Shown: positions 42,985 to 51,815 of the stretch, piece after piece
How positions within the stretch are numbered: position 1 is the stretch's first letter
How the letters are laid out: each line of letters starts with the position of its first letter
Assembly: GCA_023408315.1 (NCBI GenBank)
Contig: JAEYKI010000006.1
Coordinates: 124,001-188,000 of the forward strand
From: Bacillota bacterium
GTDB lineage: Bacteria > Bacillota > Clostridia > Christensenellales > Christensenellaceae
DNA: 64,000 nt
Reading direction: 5' to 3'
Notes under the pieces: generated by a model
What the model was told of the DNA's origin: nothing
The model's input: only the letters and a program-made list of their open reading frames with translations
Databases searched by the model: none
Program-made: the position numbers and the translations under genes

Positions 42985-44193
42985 TCAGGTATTTTTAAAA
43001 AGGGACTGAAGCACAATGGCCACCGCTCCAAGCGCGCAACTGTCCGGGCCGGAGGTGGAACGCCTGATTTCTATATCCGAATCCAAAAGCGGATACGTGC
43101 GTTCCCGTGCCTTTTTCACCGTCTCGTCAAACAGCAGGGTGCTGCCGTCAATAAACTCCCCGCCCATATATATTACATCGGGCGCCAGAACGGAGATCAG
43201 GCTGGACACTGCAATGCCTATATAATACGCGCACTTTCCAATTGCACGCGCGCAGGCCGCGTCGCCATTTTCCGCAAACGCAATCACGTCCTTCAGGGCC
43301 GCGTCCCCAGGAAAAGGGATTCGGGTGGGAACGCCGTCCGCAACATTCTTTTTAAAATATTCCAGAGCCGCGTTGCCGTCCGCCATTCTCTCCAGGCATC
43401 CGCGTTTTCCGCAGGCGCAAAGCGGTCCTTCAGGCTGTACCGTCATGTGCCCAATTTCAAGCCCCGCATTGTTATGCCCGTGCAATATTGCTTTATCCAG
43501 CGTCAGGCCGCCGCCAATGCCTATGGAAAAAACGTCCACGCACAGTATCCTTTTGTATTGATTCTGCCTGTCGTTCCAGGCCTCGTTGAGCGCGAACGAT
43601 GCTGTGTCCTTCTCCAGATATGCCTTGATTCCTGTTTTGCTCTCAAAGAGCTCCCTGATTTTAAAATTTTGCCATTTGGGAAAATTAGGCGTACTCGCAA
43701 TAACGCCTTCTATATGGTCGCACGGTCCCACGGTAGCGAATCCCGCGCCCATTACGCTTTCCCTGGATATGTTGTTTTCCCCCAGCATTTCTTCCACAAC
43801 GCTTACAATCCGGCTCATCAATATCTCCTGCTCAATATCGCTGTTGATGGCCATACGCTTCCTGTCCAGAATGCCCCCCTTAAAATCGGTCAGTATAATA
43901 ACCGCCGCCTTTGCATTTACCTCTATGCCGACTGCATAGCCTGCTTGCTTGTTCAATTGTATAAATTTTGGTTTGCGCCCGCCCTGGGAAGAACCTGTTC
44001 CCGTCTCTATGATATACCCTTCCTGTATGCCAAAATTCACAAGGTTGGTGATGCTGGCGGACGTTAGTCCAACCATCAAAACCAGGTCTTTGCGGGAAAT
44101 CTGCCCTTTTCCCCGTATGGCATTGATTACCAGATTAAAGTTGGAAGCGCGCATTTTGATATTGTTTAAATTTTTATTTTCTGACGTTTTCAT
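42985..44193 (-). CDS. ROK-family transcriptional repressor (XylR/NagC type)
   Basis: 402 aa from the ATG at 44193; an in-frame ATG at 44229 would give 414 aa but would put an inverted repeat inside the coding region. Neither start has a strong ribosome site. N-terminal winged HTH (RGKGQISRKDLVLMVGLTSA), then a ROK sugar-binding domain with the zinc cluster CACGKRGCLE and LEIGHMTV. The kinase Asp site is replaced by LEKDTAS, so a sensor role is likely. It heads the third sugar operon. Confidence 0.9.
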   Translation of the reverse strand: MKTSENKNLNNIKMRASNFNLVINAIRGKGQISRKDLVLMVGLTSASITNLVNFGIQEGYIIETGTGSSQGGRKPKFIQLNKQAGYAVGIEVNAKAAVIILTDFKGGILDRKRMAINSDIEQEILMSRIVSVVEEMLGENNISRESVMGAGFATVGPCDHIEGVIASTPNFPKWQNFKIRELFESKTGIKAYLEKDTASFALNEAWNDRQNQYKRILCVDVFSIGIGGGLTLDKAILHGHNNAGLEIGHMTVQPEGPLCACGKRGCLERMADGNAALEYFKKNVADGVPTRIPFPGDAALKDVIAFAENGDAACARAIGKCAYYIGIAVSSLISVLAPDVIYMGGEFIDGSTLLFDETVKKARERTYPLLDSDIEIRRSTSGPDSCALGAVAIVLQSLFKNT

Positions 44194-44209
44194 AAAAGAC
44201 TCGCTTAAA

Positions 44210-44228
44210 TGTTTAACATTTTTAAACA
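44210..44228. promoter_or_regulatory. Inverted repeat, candidate ROK-repressor operator
   Basis: TGTTTAA (44210-44216), 5-nt spacer, TTAAACA (44222-44228): a perfect repeat just upstream of the ATG at 44193. Autoregulation is inferred. Confidence 0.45.
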
Positions 44229-44381
44229 CTTTAATTAAGCAAAAGAAAAACTGTTTAATTGAATTATATAATCAATTTGCTTAGAATCTTGTCGACGGTT
44301 TGGTAGTATCAAAATAAATATTTAAAAAATTTATCTGATTTGCGCGAATATACTGTATTTATCCGAATTAAAAATAAACAT

Positions 44382-44422
44382 AAAAAAACCCTTCCCGGTG
44401 ATTGGTTGTTCACCCGGAAGGG
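44382..44422 (-). terminator. Intrinsic terminator of the dehydrogenase-complex operon
   Basis: Arms 44389-44400 and 44411-44422 (CCCTTCCCGGTG / CACCCGGAAGGG) form a 12-bp stem with one mismatch and a 10-nt loop. On the minus strand TTTTTTT follows. It is 21 nt past the SDR stop codon. Confidence 0.9.
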
Positions 44423-44443
44423 CTGTGTTTACCCGAGTATTGT

Positions 44444-45241
44444 TTATGCGTTATCAAATTTGGAAGCGTTCCATTCCGCGCAGCCCAGGTAACCGCCGTC
44501 TATGATAAGCGACGTCGCCGTAATGCCGGACGAATCCTCGCAGGAGAAAAACAGGCAGGTTTTCGCAATATCCTCGGGTGTCAGGGACCTGTTCAGGGGA
44601 ACGCGGGTCAGCCTCTTCTTAAAGTGCGCCTCCGGGTCTTTTTCCGTATCCAGGTGCTTGTGCAGCATGGGCGTATCCGTAATGCCCGGGCAAACGCAGT
44701 TGCAGCGGATGCCATACCTTGCGTAATCCAGGCCGATGGATTTGGATAGATTCAAAACAGCGCCTTTAGAGGTTGTGTATACCGGCGTGCAGTCCTGCCC
44801 CACAAAACTGGAGATGGACCCCAGGTTTACCACGTAGCTCATTTCATGGCTGCTTAAATACGGAAAAGCATATTTAAAGGCAAGAAAGATGGAACGCACG
44901 TTCAGGTCCATTACCCAGTCCCATTCCTCTATGGTGTATTCGTGCAGCATCTTAACGTCCACAATTCCTGCGTTGTTGATAAGAATGTCTATCGTGCCGT
45001 ATTTGGCTGCGGTTTTTTCTATGGATTCCTTAATCTGCTCGTCTTTTGTAATGTCGCAGGTAATAAAAAACGCCTCGCCGCCCGTATTGCAAATCTCTTC
45101 CGCAATTTTTTCGCCCTCCGCGGTGGTCCGGCCAATCATGGCCACCTTTGCGCCTTCCCTGGCAAAAAGCCTTGCGACCCCTTCCCCTATTCCCTTATTG
45201 GCGCCGCTGACCCACGCGACCTTTCCGTCCAGTTTTCCCAT
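44444..45241 (-). CDS. SDR family oxidoreductase
   Basis: 265 aa classical SDR with cofactor motif SGANKGIG, NNAG and catalytic YTTSK. Ser replaces the usual first Thr of the glycine motif. C-terminal IDGGYLG. It is the last gene of the MBL/GarR/dehydrogenase-complex operon and starts 1 nt after the TIM-barrel gene's stop codon. Likely oxidises a sugar or deoxysugar intermediate. Confidence 0.87.
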   Translation of the reverse strand: MGKLDGKVAWVSGANKGIGEGVARLFAREGAKVAMIGRTTAEGEKIAEEICNTGGEAFFITCDITKDEQIKESIEKTAAKYGTIDILINNAGIVDVKMLHEYTIEEWDWVMDLNVRSIFLAFKYAFPYLSSHEMSYVVNLGSISSFVGQDCTPVYTTSKGAVLNLSKSIGLDYARYGIRCNCVCPGITDTPMLHKHLDTEKDPEAHFKKRLTRVPLNRSLTPEDIAKTCLFFSCEDSSGITATSLIIDGGYLGCAEWNASKFDNA

Positions 45242-45242
45242 G

Positions 45243-46091
45243 CTATACTCCTCCGTTTTCCGCTTTCCTCATCCATTCTTTGAGTCTGATGCTTTCCGAA
45301 ACATTGTCCGTCCGGTTGCAGCCTTCCCAGTCCATCCATATATACTCAATCCCAATAAATCCGGCATATCCCGTTTTGATCATTTGCCGCACTATGCGCT
45401 TGTAGTCTATGGTGTTCTCTGGCAGCACCGTCTGCAAGGCGCCTTCTTTTGCCCCGCGCGCATGGAAATGGGACGCGTATGGAATCAACGGCTCCACCTG
45501 GCTGTCCGGGATGCCGATCTTGGTAAAATGTGTATAATCCAGCGTGATGGTAATGCCGGGAAGTTCACCAATCAGCTGCATGGCTTTTTTAGGAGAATCT
45601 ACAATGCCGCCCAAATGCGGCTCTATGCCAAACACAAGGCCCGCTTTTTTGGCTTGCTCCACCCGCCAGTTCAACTCTTCCAGCGCGCGGCCATAGGAGA
45701 TTTCCGGGCTTTCAGCCTTATACAATACGCCGGGCAGGCAAGTGATGTGGCGCGCTCCGGCTGCCCGCGCATACTCGGCCATTTTTAAAAAATAATCCCG
45801 CACTTCGTCCCGCACGCTTTTTTCCGGATGATTGATCGCCCTGGGCCAAAAATCCACGTCGCACTGCAAAAATACGTCTGCCGCTTTAAGGCCTGCGTCG
45901 GCAATTTTTCTTCCAAGCAGCTTTCCGCTCTTTTCCGGCTGGCGCAATACGGCTGACGGCTGCAGGTGCGAGCGGTTTTCAAACAGGCCGATGTCCACCC
46001 CCTCAAACCCGAGTAATGCAATCAGACTGATTACCTTATCGTGTTCCAGCAGGGGAAAAGTGAAATCCGCACAGGCATACTGAAATCCCAT
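45243..46091 (-). CDS. Sugar phosphate isomerase/epimerase (TIM barrel, AP-endonuclease-2 fold)
   Basis: 282 aa from the ATG at 46091 (GGGAGGGA upstream), which begins MGFQYACADFTFPLLEH. Metal-site features of the xylose-isomerase-like barrel: FGIEPHLGG, TLDYTHF, FHARGA and IGIEYIW. Members epimerise or isomerise keto sugars or dehydrate inosose-like compounds. It lies between two SDR genes, a common trio for oxidative sugar or cyclitol routes. Substrate unknown. Confidence 0.82.
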   Translation of the reverse strand: MGFQYACADFTFPLLEHDKVISLIALLGFEGVDIGLFENRSHLQPSAVLRQPEKSGKLLGRKIADAGLKAADVFLQCDVDFWPRAINHPEKSVRDEVRDYFLKMAEYARAAGARHITCLPGVLYKAESPEISYGRALEELNWRVEQAKKAGLVFGIEPHLGGIVDSPKKAMQLIGELPGITITLDYTHFTKIGIPDSQVEPLIPYASHFHARGAKEGALQTVLPENTIDYKRIVRQMIKTGYAGFIGIEYIWMDWEGCNRTDNVSESIRLKEWMRKAENGGV

Positions 46092-46104
46092 ACTGTATCC
46101 CTCC

Positions 46105-46851
46105 CTATCCAATATACATGCCGCCGTTCACATCCAGGGTGACGCCGGTGATGAATGACGCTTCTTTGGAGCACAGAAAGCAGACCGCGTTTGCAACGTC
46201 CTCAACACTTCCAAGGCGACCAAGGGGAATTCTGCCTTCCAGTTCGTTTATTTTTTCTTGTGTAAAACTGTTTAAAATGCCGGTACGCGTTGTGCCGGGG
46301 CAGATGGCGTTTACATTGACGCCGTATTTAGCGAGCCGCGCGGCGAGCCCTTTTGTAAGGCCTATGACCCCTGCCTTTGTTGCGGAATACGCCAGCCCGT
46401 TGGCAAATCCGCCGTTCCGGCCCGCAAGGGAGGACATGTTTACAATCTTCCCGTATCCGGCCTTTTTGAAATAAGGAATAACCGCCTGGCAAGCAAAAAA
46501 TACGGCTTTCAGGTTGACATCTGAGAGGGAGTCCCATTCTTCTTCCGTAATGTCCTCTATCTCCGTTGCATGCAGCAGGCCAGCGTTGTTCACCAATATA
46601 TGCACCCCGCCGAACGTGTCCGCGGCAAACCGCGCCATGGCACGTATATCCGCAACGTTCCTAAGGTTCGCCCGGCACGGCCTTGCGCTGCCGCCCGCCT
46701 CTTTAATCTGCCTGGCTGTTTCCGCCGCGTTTTCCATATCAATATCCGCCGCAACAACATTTGCCCCCAGCAAAGCGAGCATTTGGCAGCAAGCCCGGCC
46801 AATGCCGTTTGCACCGCCGGTCACAATCGCCGTTTGGCCTTTAAAATCCAT
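46105..46851 (-). CDS. SDR family oxidoreductase
   Basis: 248 aa from the ATG at 46851 with GAGGTG upstream; a GTG at 46860 is less well placed. Motifs: TGGANGIG, NNAG, NMSSLAG, YSATK and NGGMYIG at the end. FabG/sugar-dehydrogenase type. It follows the dihydrolipoyl dehydrogenase gene by 13 nt. With the SDR at 44444 it may run successive oxidations before cleavage by the thiamine-dependent complex. Confidence 0.87.
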   Translation of the reverse strand: MDFKGQTAIVTGGANGIGRACCQMLALLGANVVAADIDMENAAETARQIKEAGGSARPCRANLRNVADIRAMARFAADTFGGVHILVNNAGLLHATEIEDITEEEWDSLSDVNLKAVFFACQAVIPYFKKAGYGKIVNMSSLAGRNGGFANGLAYSATKAGVIGLTKGLAARLAKYGVNVNAICPGTTRTGILNSFTQEKINELEGRIPLGRLGSVEDVANAVCFLCSKEASFITGVTLDVNGGMYIG

Positions 46852-46864
46852 ATAGACCACCTCT

Positions 46865-48256
46865 TTAAATATGAATCGCTTCTCCCAAGGCCAGGTGAGC
46901 GGCCTCCAGTATGGCCTCGCTCACGGTGGGGTGCGGGTGGATCACACGGGCCATCTCTTCTATTGTCATTTCAACGCCAAGATACCCTGCAATGCCCCAG
47001 ATCATCTCGGTAACGTGTGCGCCCGCAAGATGCGCTCCCAGCAGTTGGCCGTCTTTTTTATTGTATACAAGCTTGGCGAATCCGGCATCCTCGCCATAAG
47101 AAATTGCCTTTCCATTGGCGGAGAACGGAAAAACCGCGGTACCAATATCAAACCCCGCCGCTCTGGCGGCCTGCTCGGTCAGGCCCACGCTCGCGCATTC
47201 GGGAGAAGAATACGTACATTTGGGGATATTGTCTTTGTTGACCATATGCGTTTCCCGCCCGGCAATTGCCTCCGCAGCCAATATTCCCTGCGCGCTTGCC
47301 GCGTGCGCCAACGCGCATATGCCTGTTATATCGCCAATTGCATACACGCCGGGCACATTTGTCTGCATTTTATGATCTACGGGTATATAGCCTTTTTCGT
47401 TCACCCGGCAGCCCGTTTTATCCAGTGCCAGCCCCTCTGTGTTGGGCCGGACACCCGTCGCCGCGAGTATATATTCCGCTTCAATTGCAAACTGCTTACC
47501 GTCCTTTTCAAGAGCAACCGCGGCCATTTTACGGTCGTTCTCCACGCCCAGCACTTTTGTGCCCACATCAAGGCCAAGCCCGTTTTTGCTAAATTCCTTA
47601 TATGCAAACGCGGAAACAGTTTCGTCCTCATTTGGCAAAATACGGGGCAGCATTTCCACAATGTGCACCTTGGCGCCGTATGCGTGGAATATGGTTGCAA
47701 ACTCCATGCCAATGGCCCCCGCGCCAATAATCAGGATGCTTTTGGGAACGGTTTTGAGTTGCAGCGCTTTCTTGGAATCCAGCACGTTTTCCTTGCTGTA
47801 ATCCAGAAAAGGCAGACGGAATGGAACGGACCCCGCCGCGATAATTACGCTTTGTGCTTTTATCCTGCTCTTGCTTTTCTCCAGTTCAGCTTCCCTGGAG
47901 CCCACAAACCTTGCCCTGTCTTTATACACGGCTATTTTGTTTTTCTTCATTAAAAATTCAATGCCTGATACAAGCCTGGCGCTCACAGCCCGGCTGCGCC
48001 CCTGCGCTGCCGCATAATCTGCAGAATACCCGTTTATTTGTATACCAAAGTCTGCAGCACGGGCAACATTGCTCAGTATTTCCGCGTTTCTAAGCAATGA
48101 TTTGGTGGGGATGCATCCCCAGTTCAGGCACACGCCTCCCAGGTTTTCTTTTTCCACCAGCGCGGTTTTTTTGCCCATTTGCGCGGATCTGATGGCGGCC
48201 ACATAGCCGCCCGGCCCGCCGCCAATCACCAATACGTCAAAATTCTCTGTTGCCAT
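46865..48256 (-). CDS. lpdA: Dihydrolipoyl dehydrogenase (E3)
   Basis: 463 aa. FAD motif GGGPGGYVAAIR, redox disulfide GGVCLNWGCIPTKS, NAD motif GAGAIGMEFA, second FAD contact YAIGDITG and the C-terminal active-site HPHPTVSE. It reoxidises the lipoyl groups of E2 with NAD+. No lipoyl domain is fused to it. It is the fourth gene of an E1alpha, E1beta, E2, E3 set in transcription order. Confidence 0.95.
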   Translation of the reverse strand: MATENFDVLVIGGGPGGYVAAIRSAQMGKKTALVEKENLGGVCLNWGCIPTKSLLRNAEILSNVARAADFGIQINGYSADYAAAQGRSRAVSARLVSGIEFLMKKNKIAVYKDRARFVGSREAELEKSKSRIKAQSVIIAAGSVPFRLPFLDYSKENVLDSKKALQLKTVPKSILIIGAGAIGMEFATIFHAYGAKVHIVEMLPRILPNEDETVSAFAYKEFSKNGLGLDVGTKVLGVENDRKMAAVALEKDGKQFAIEAEYILAATGVRPNTEGLALDKTGCRVNEKGYIPVDHKMQTNVPGVYAIGDITGICALAHAASAQGILAAEAIAGRETHMVNKDNIPKCTYSSPECASVGLTEQAARAAGFDIGTAVFPFSANGKAISYGEDAGFAKLVYNKKDGQLLGAHLAGAHVTEMIWGIAGYLGVEMTIEEMARVIHPHPTVSEAILEAAHLALGEAIHI

Positions 48257-48267
48257 ACGCGCCTCCC

Positions 48268-49449
48268 TTAAATCAGCAGGGCGGGCATTTCCACCAGTTC
48301 CTTGATTTCATGCAAAAATTTTGCCGCCGGCGCGCCGTCCACAATTCTGTGATCAAACACCAGCGTCATTTGGAATCGGCTTTGCACCACGGGCAGGCCG
48401 TCCTCATCCGGTATGAGCATTCTTTGAATGGCCCCTACCGAAAGGATGCAGCACTCCGGCGGATTGATAACGGGGGTGAACTGCTCAATCCCAAACATGC
48501 CCAGATTGGTGATTGTGAAGGTGCCGCCCGCCATATCATCCGCCCCCAGGCGGGATTCTTTTGCGGCTGCGGCCTTTTCTTCCAGGTTTGCAGCTATCAC
48601 GGCCAGGGGTTTTTGATCAGTATTCTTGATTACCGCAACCGCGAGGCCTTTGGGGGTATCCACGGCTATGCCAATGTTGATATCCCGTTTCACAAAAATA
48701 TTCTCCCCATCCAGCACGGTGTTGATGTTGCGGTGCTTTGTTAGGGAATGGGCAACAATTTTTGCCAGCAGCGCGTCAAACGGAATGCGGACGCCCTTTG
48801 CCTTGTATTTTCCCCGCAAAGCCAGCAACGCCTCCGCATTGGCCGATAAAGTCAGCGCGGCGCAGGGTTTGGTGAGGTTGCTCTCATTCATGCGCGCGGC
48901 AATGGTTTTACGCATAAGAGTGAGCGGGATGACTTCCATATTTTCTCCGGCGGAGACTGTCGTCTGGACTGCTGGCGCCGCATATCTGCCCGCATATGCG
49001 ACCACGTCCGCCTTGACGATCCTTGCACCCGGTTTTGCCGGCTGCACCTGCCGGATGTCTATGTGCATATCCTTAGCCACTTTTTTGGCAAGAGGCGAGA
49101 CGCGTTTTCCCTGTGTTTTAAAAGGAACCGTTGCGGGAGAAATGTTTTTTTGTACCGGAACTTCTGCTTTATTTTGCGGCGCGGGCTTTTCGGCCTTTTC
49201 CTCCACCCCATTTTCCGCGTCCAGCAGCAGGATATCCTGGTAACACTGCACGGTATCCCCTTCTTCCGCCAGCAGCCTGGACACAACGCCGGATTCTGTC
49301 GCGTATATTTCCTGCGTTGATTTATCCGTTTCCGCTTCCAGTACGGGATCACCTTCCTGAATGCGGTCCCCCGGTTTAATAAGCCATTTTGCGATCATGG
49401 CTTCCGTCATATTCACGCCTATTTTAGGCAAGGCCATTTTCTTTGACAT
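48268..49449 (-). CDS. Dihydrolipoamide acyltransferase (E2)
   Basis: 393 aa from the ATG at 49449 (AGGTGG upstream). One N-terminal lipoyl domain, with the lipoyl lysine in AETDKSTQE at about 40. An E1/E3-binding domain follows at about 115-150 (VSPLAKKVAKDMHIDI), then the catalytic domain ending in FDHRIVDGAPAAKF with the HRxxDG active site. Size and single lipoyl domain match the AcoC or branched-chain type more than a large PDH E2. Forms the core of the complex. Confidence 0.93.
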   Translation of the reverse strand: MSKKMALPKIGVNMTEAMIAKWLIKPGDRIQEGDPVLEAETDKSTQEIYATESGVVSRLLAEEGDTVQCYQDILLLDAENGVEEKAEKPAPQNKAEVPVQKNISPATVPFKTQGKRVSPLAKKVAKDMHIDIRQVQPAKPGARIVKADVVAYAGRYAAPAVQTTVSAGENMEVIPLTLMRKTIAARMNESNLTKPCAALTLSANAEALLALRGKYKAKGVRIPFDALLAKIVAHSLTKHRNINTVLDGENIFVKRDINIGIAVDTPKGLAVAVIKNTDQKPLAVIAANLEEKAAAAKESRLGADDMAGGTFTITNLGMFGIEQFTPVINPPECCILSVGAIQRMLIPDEDGLPVVQSRFQMTLVFDHRIVDGAPAAKFLHEIKELVEMPALLI

Positions 49450-49459
49450 AGCAGCCACC

Positions 49460-50452
49460 TCAATCATTACTCAGAACCGCATACACCGCTTCTTTAATCT
49501 TCTGTTCGCCGGGTATGCAGAGTTCTTCCAGGCCTTTGTTATACGGCATGGGTACATTAAGCGCGCCCACCCGCCTGGGTGGCGCATCCAGCAGGTCGAA
49601 TCCCCTGTCTATGATCTCAGCCACAATATCGCCAGCCAGGCCCCCCCGCAGGTTGGCTTCCTGGCACACCACCACGCGGCCCGTTTTGGCAATGGATTTC
49701 ATCACTGTTTCATAATCCAGGGGCAGCAGGGATATGAGGTCTATCACCTCGCAGGAGACGCCTTCGCGTTCAAGCTCCGCTGCCGCGTTCTTGGCGCGCA
49801 CCGCCATCATGGAATAGGCAACAATGGTTACGTCTGTGCCCTGCCGGCGCACAGCCGCCTTGCCGAAGGGGACCGTGTAAGTCTCGCCTTCCTCCCCGTC
49901 CGGCACCTCGCCTTTCAGGCCGTAGCTGCGTTTATGCTCAAAAAATATCACCGGGTTGTCGTCCCGCAGGGCTGTTTTCATCATGCCTTTCACGTCGTAT
50001 GGCTCAATGGGGGCCACCACCTTAAATCCTGGAACATGATTGAACCACGCCTCAAACGATTGGGAATGCTGCGCCGCAATGCCGCCTCCCGCGCCAAAGG
50101 GCGCGCGCACCACCAGGGGCATATGCACCTTGCCGCCGAACATATAGCGCATTTTGGCGGCCATGTTCACAAGCTGGTCCATGCCCAATGTGATCCAGTC
50201 CGAATACAGCACTTCTATCACCGGCCGCAGGCCTGTTGCCGCCGCGCCCACGCCAGCGCCCACAAAGGAGGATTCGGAAATGGGCGTGTCAATCACCCTA
50301 TCCGCCCCGTACAGCTTCTGCAAATCCAGGGTGATCCCAAACGGGCCCCCGCGCACGCCTATATCGCAACCCATCACGATCACCGTGGGGTCTATCTTCA
50401 TTTCTTCTTTCAAGGCGTCGTTCAACGCCTGCCTGACTGTGATTTCTGCCAT
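49460..50452 (-). CDS. Thiamine-dependent dehydrogenase E1 beta subunit (AcoB/PdhB-like)
   Basis: 330 aa from the ATG at 50452 (GGAGGG upstream), starting MAEITVRQALNDALKEEM. Typical features are GCDIGVRGG, GVGAAATGLRPV and FGAGGGIAAQHSQSFEAWF. It forms the heterotetrameric E1 with the upstream alpha subunit. The length (330) and strong resemblance to AcoB suggest an acetoin-dehydrogenase-type complex, though pyruvate or another 2-oxoacid cannot be excluded. Confidence 0.92.
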   Translation of the reverse strand: MAEITVRQALNDALKEEMKIDPTVIVMGCDIGVRGGPFGITLDLQKLYGADRVIDTPISESSFVGAGVGAAATGLRPVIEVLYSDWITLGMDQLVNMAAKMRYMFGGKVHMPLVVRAPFGAGGGIAAQHSQSFEAWFNHVPGFKVVAPIEPYDVKGMMKTALRDDNPVIFFEHKRSYGLKGEVPDGEEGETYTVPFGKAAVRRQGTDVTIVAYSMMAVRAKNAAAELEREGVSCEVIDLISLLPLDYETVMKSIAKTGRVVVCQEANLRGGLAGDIVAEIIDRGFDLLDAPPRRVGALNVPMPYNKGLEELCIPGEQKIKEAVYAVLSND

Positions 50453-50472
50453 TTTGAGTTTCCCTCCAATAC

Positions 50473-51519
50473 CTAGTAGATGATCTCGCCGTTTGCGTAA
50501 ATATCGTCGTACAATATCTCCGCAGGCGGTTCGGTACACTCGTTTTGCGCATAGTAAATTGCATCCGCAACTTCCGCAATCGCGTCCGCCTGTATGGCAT
50601 CCACTTCTTCCGCCGAAAGCAAGTTATTACCAACAAAATATTCACGCATGCGCTTGATGGGGCAAACCTCCCAGAACAGGTTTGCTTCCTCCACATCCCG
50701 GTACCACTGGTCGTCCGCCACAAAATGGCCAAGTATGCGCATAAAACGCGCTTCTATCAATGTGGGGCCTTCGCCCGCGCGCGCTTTATCCACGGCTTTC
50801 TTAACGGTTTTATATACCTCAAACACATTAAAGCCGTCCACCTGCACGCCTTCTATGCCGTACCCCGCCGCTCGTTTGTACAGTTGGTCGTCCCCGCACA
50901 CCCAGCAGGCTTTGGTTGCAATGGCGTGCTGATTGTTTTCAATCAAAAATACCGCAGGCAGTTTCCAGGCCGCTGCCATGTTGATGGATTCGTGCCACAC
51001 ACCCTGGTTGGTTCCGCCGTCCCCGTGGAAGCAGATTGTTACCTTGTTATTCTTAAGCACCCTGGCGGAGAGTGCCGAGCCGATTGCAATCGGCATGCCG
51101 CTGCCAACAATGCCCGTAGCGCCCAGCATGCCGATGTCCACATCCGCAATGTGCATGCTGCCGCCCTTGCCGCGGTTCAGGCCTTCATATTTGCCATGCA
51201 GCTCCGCCATCATGGCCCGCACGTTTGCGCCCTTGGCTATGGTGTGGCCGTGGCCCCTGTGCGTAGACGTGATCCAGTCGCCTTTGTTCAGGGCCGTGCA
51301 CGCGCCCACCGCAATGGCTTCCGCCGCCACATAGGAATGCGCAAGGCCGTATATATCGTTCTTCATCCACAGCGTGCGCACCTGCGTGTCAAACTCCCGG
51401 ATCACGCACATCTGCCGAAACATATGCTTCTGCTTCTCCAGGTCAAGCTCTGCCGGAGCCTTCAGCTCTGTCAGGCAGGGGATCGCTTCCCGGATGATCT
51501 TATTTGTTTTGCTGTCCAT
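50473..51519 (-). CDS. Thiamine-dependent dehydrogenase E1 alpha subunit (AcoA/PdhA-like)
   Basis: 348 aa. Thiamine-diphosphate motif from GDGGTNQG to FLIENN, the phosphorylation-loop region RGKGGSMHIADVDIGMLGA and STHRGHGH. It decarboxylates a 2-oxoacid, or cleaves an acyloin such as acetoin, and passes the acyl group to E2. The wording of the motifs is closest to AcoA. Its leader holds the 265-bp palindrome chain. In strict anaerobes that use pyruvate:ferredoxin oxidoreductase, such a complex is usually special-purpose. Confidence 0.92.
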   Translation of the reverse strand: MDSKTNKIIREAIPCLTELKAPAELDLEKQKHMFRQMCVIREFDTQVRTLWMKNDIYGLAHSYVAAEAIAVGACTALNKGDWITSTHRGHGHTIAKGANVRAMMAELHGKYEGLNRGKGGSMHIADVDIGMLGATGIVGSGMPIAIGSALSARVLKNNKVTICFHGDGGTNQGVWHESINMAAAWKLPAVFLIENNQHAIATKACWVCGDDQLYKRAAGYGIEGVQVDGFNVFEVYKTVKKAVDKARAGEGPTLIEARFMRILGHFVADDQWYRDVEEANLFWEVCPIKRMREYFVGNNLLSAEEVDAIQADAIAEVADAIYYAQNECTEPPAEILYDDIYANGEIIY

Positions 51520-51815
51520 TTTGAAACCTCTTTCTATTGGAGGCTACTCGCCTCCCGCCTTCACCCCAAAATCAAAGATTTTGGGGACCCCGTCCACTCG
51601 CCAAAGGGCCGTTAGACCTTTGGAATCCCATTTGTCCGCAATACCGCTACCGGTATTGCGGTAAACACAAAGGCTAGCTTGCCTCTGGTATACGTTATTT
51701 TCATAAACTGCTTGCTCCAAAACGATGCGAAGCGTCGTTTTGACATGAAAGTCTTTTGCTTCTTTTCTATAGAAAAGAAGTGGGGCGTGGGGTGAAACCC
51801 CACAAAAAGACGTTA
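51520..51815. repeat. Palindrome-rich intergenic island (seven hairpins)
   Basis: A 296-nt gap inside an otherwise tight operon. Perfect or near-perfect hairpins: 51539-51555 (GGAGGC/GCCTCC), 51564-51586 (CCCCAAAATC/GATTTTGGGG), 51601-51623 (CCAAAGG/CCTTTGG) and 51636-51661 (CCGCAATACCG/CGGTATTGCGG). Also 51718-51742 (CAAAACGATGC/GCGTCGTTTTG, one wobble), 51759-51780 (perfect palindrome, half CTTCTTTTCTA) and 51787-51803 (GTGGGGT/ACCCCAC, loop GAA). No U-tracts and no protein-like frame. Arms differ from one another, so this is not a CRISPR array. Likely a mobile or regulatory palindromic repeat element. Confidence 0.8.

Noticed and set aside
46871..47953. Long plus-strand open frame opposite the E3 gene
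   Set aside because: Shadow of the dihydrolipoyl dehydrogenase frame. Composition rich in Cys and His, no motif.
46865..51519. Housekeeping pyruvate dehydrogenase operon
   Set aside because: Possible but less likely: single-lipoyl small E2, AcoA-like E1, sugar-type operator and SDR/isomerase partners favour a special-purpose complex. Not excluded.
50545..51615. Long plus-strand open frame opposite the E1 alpha gene
   Set aside because: Shadow frame. The minus-strand protein has all family motifs.
51539..51803. CRISPR array
   Set aside because: The repeats are palindromes of different sequence, with no constant repeat or uniform spacer, and no cas genes are near.
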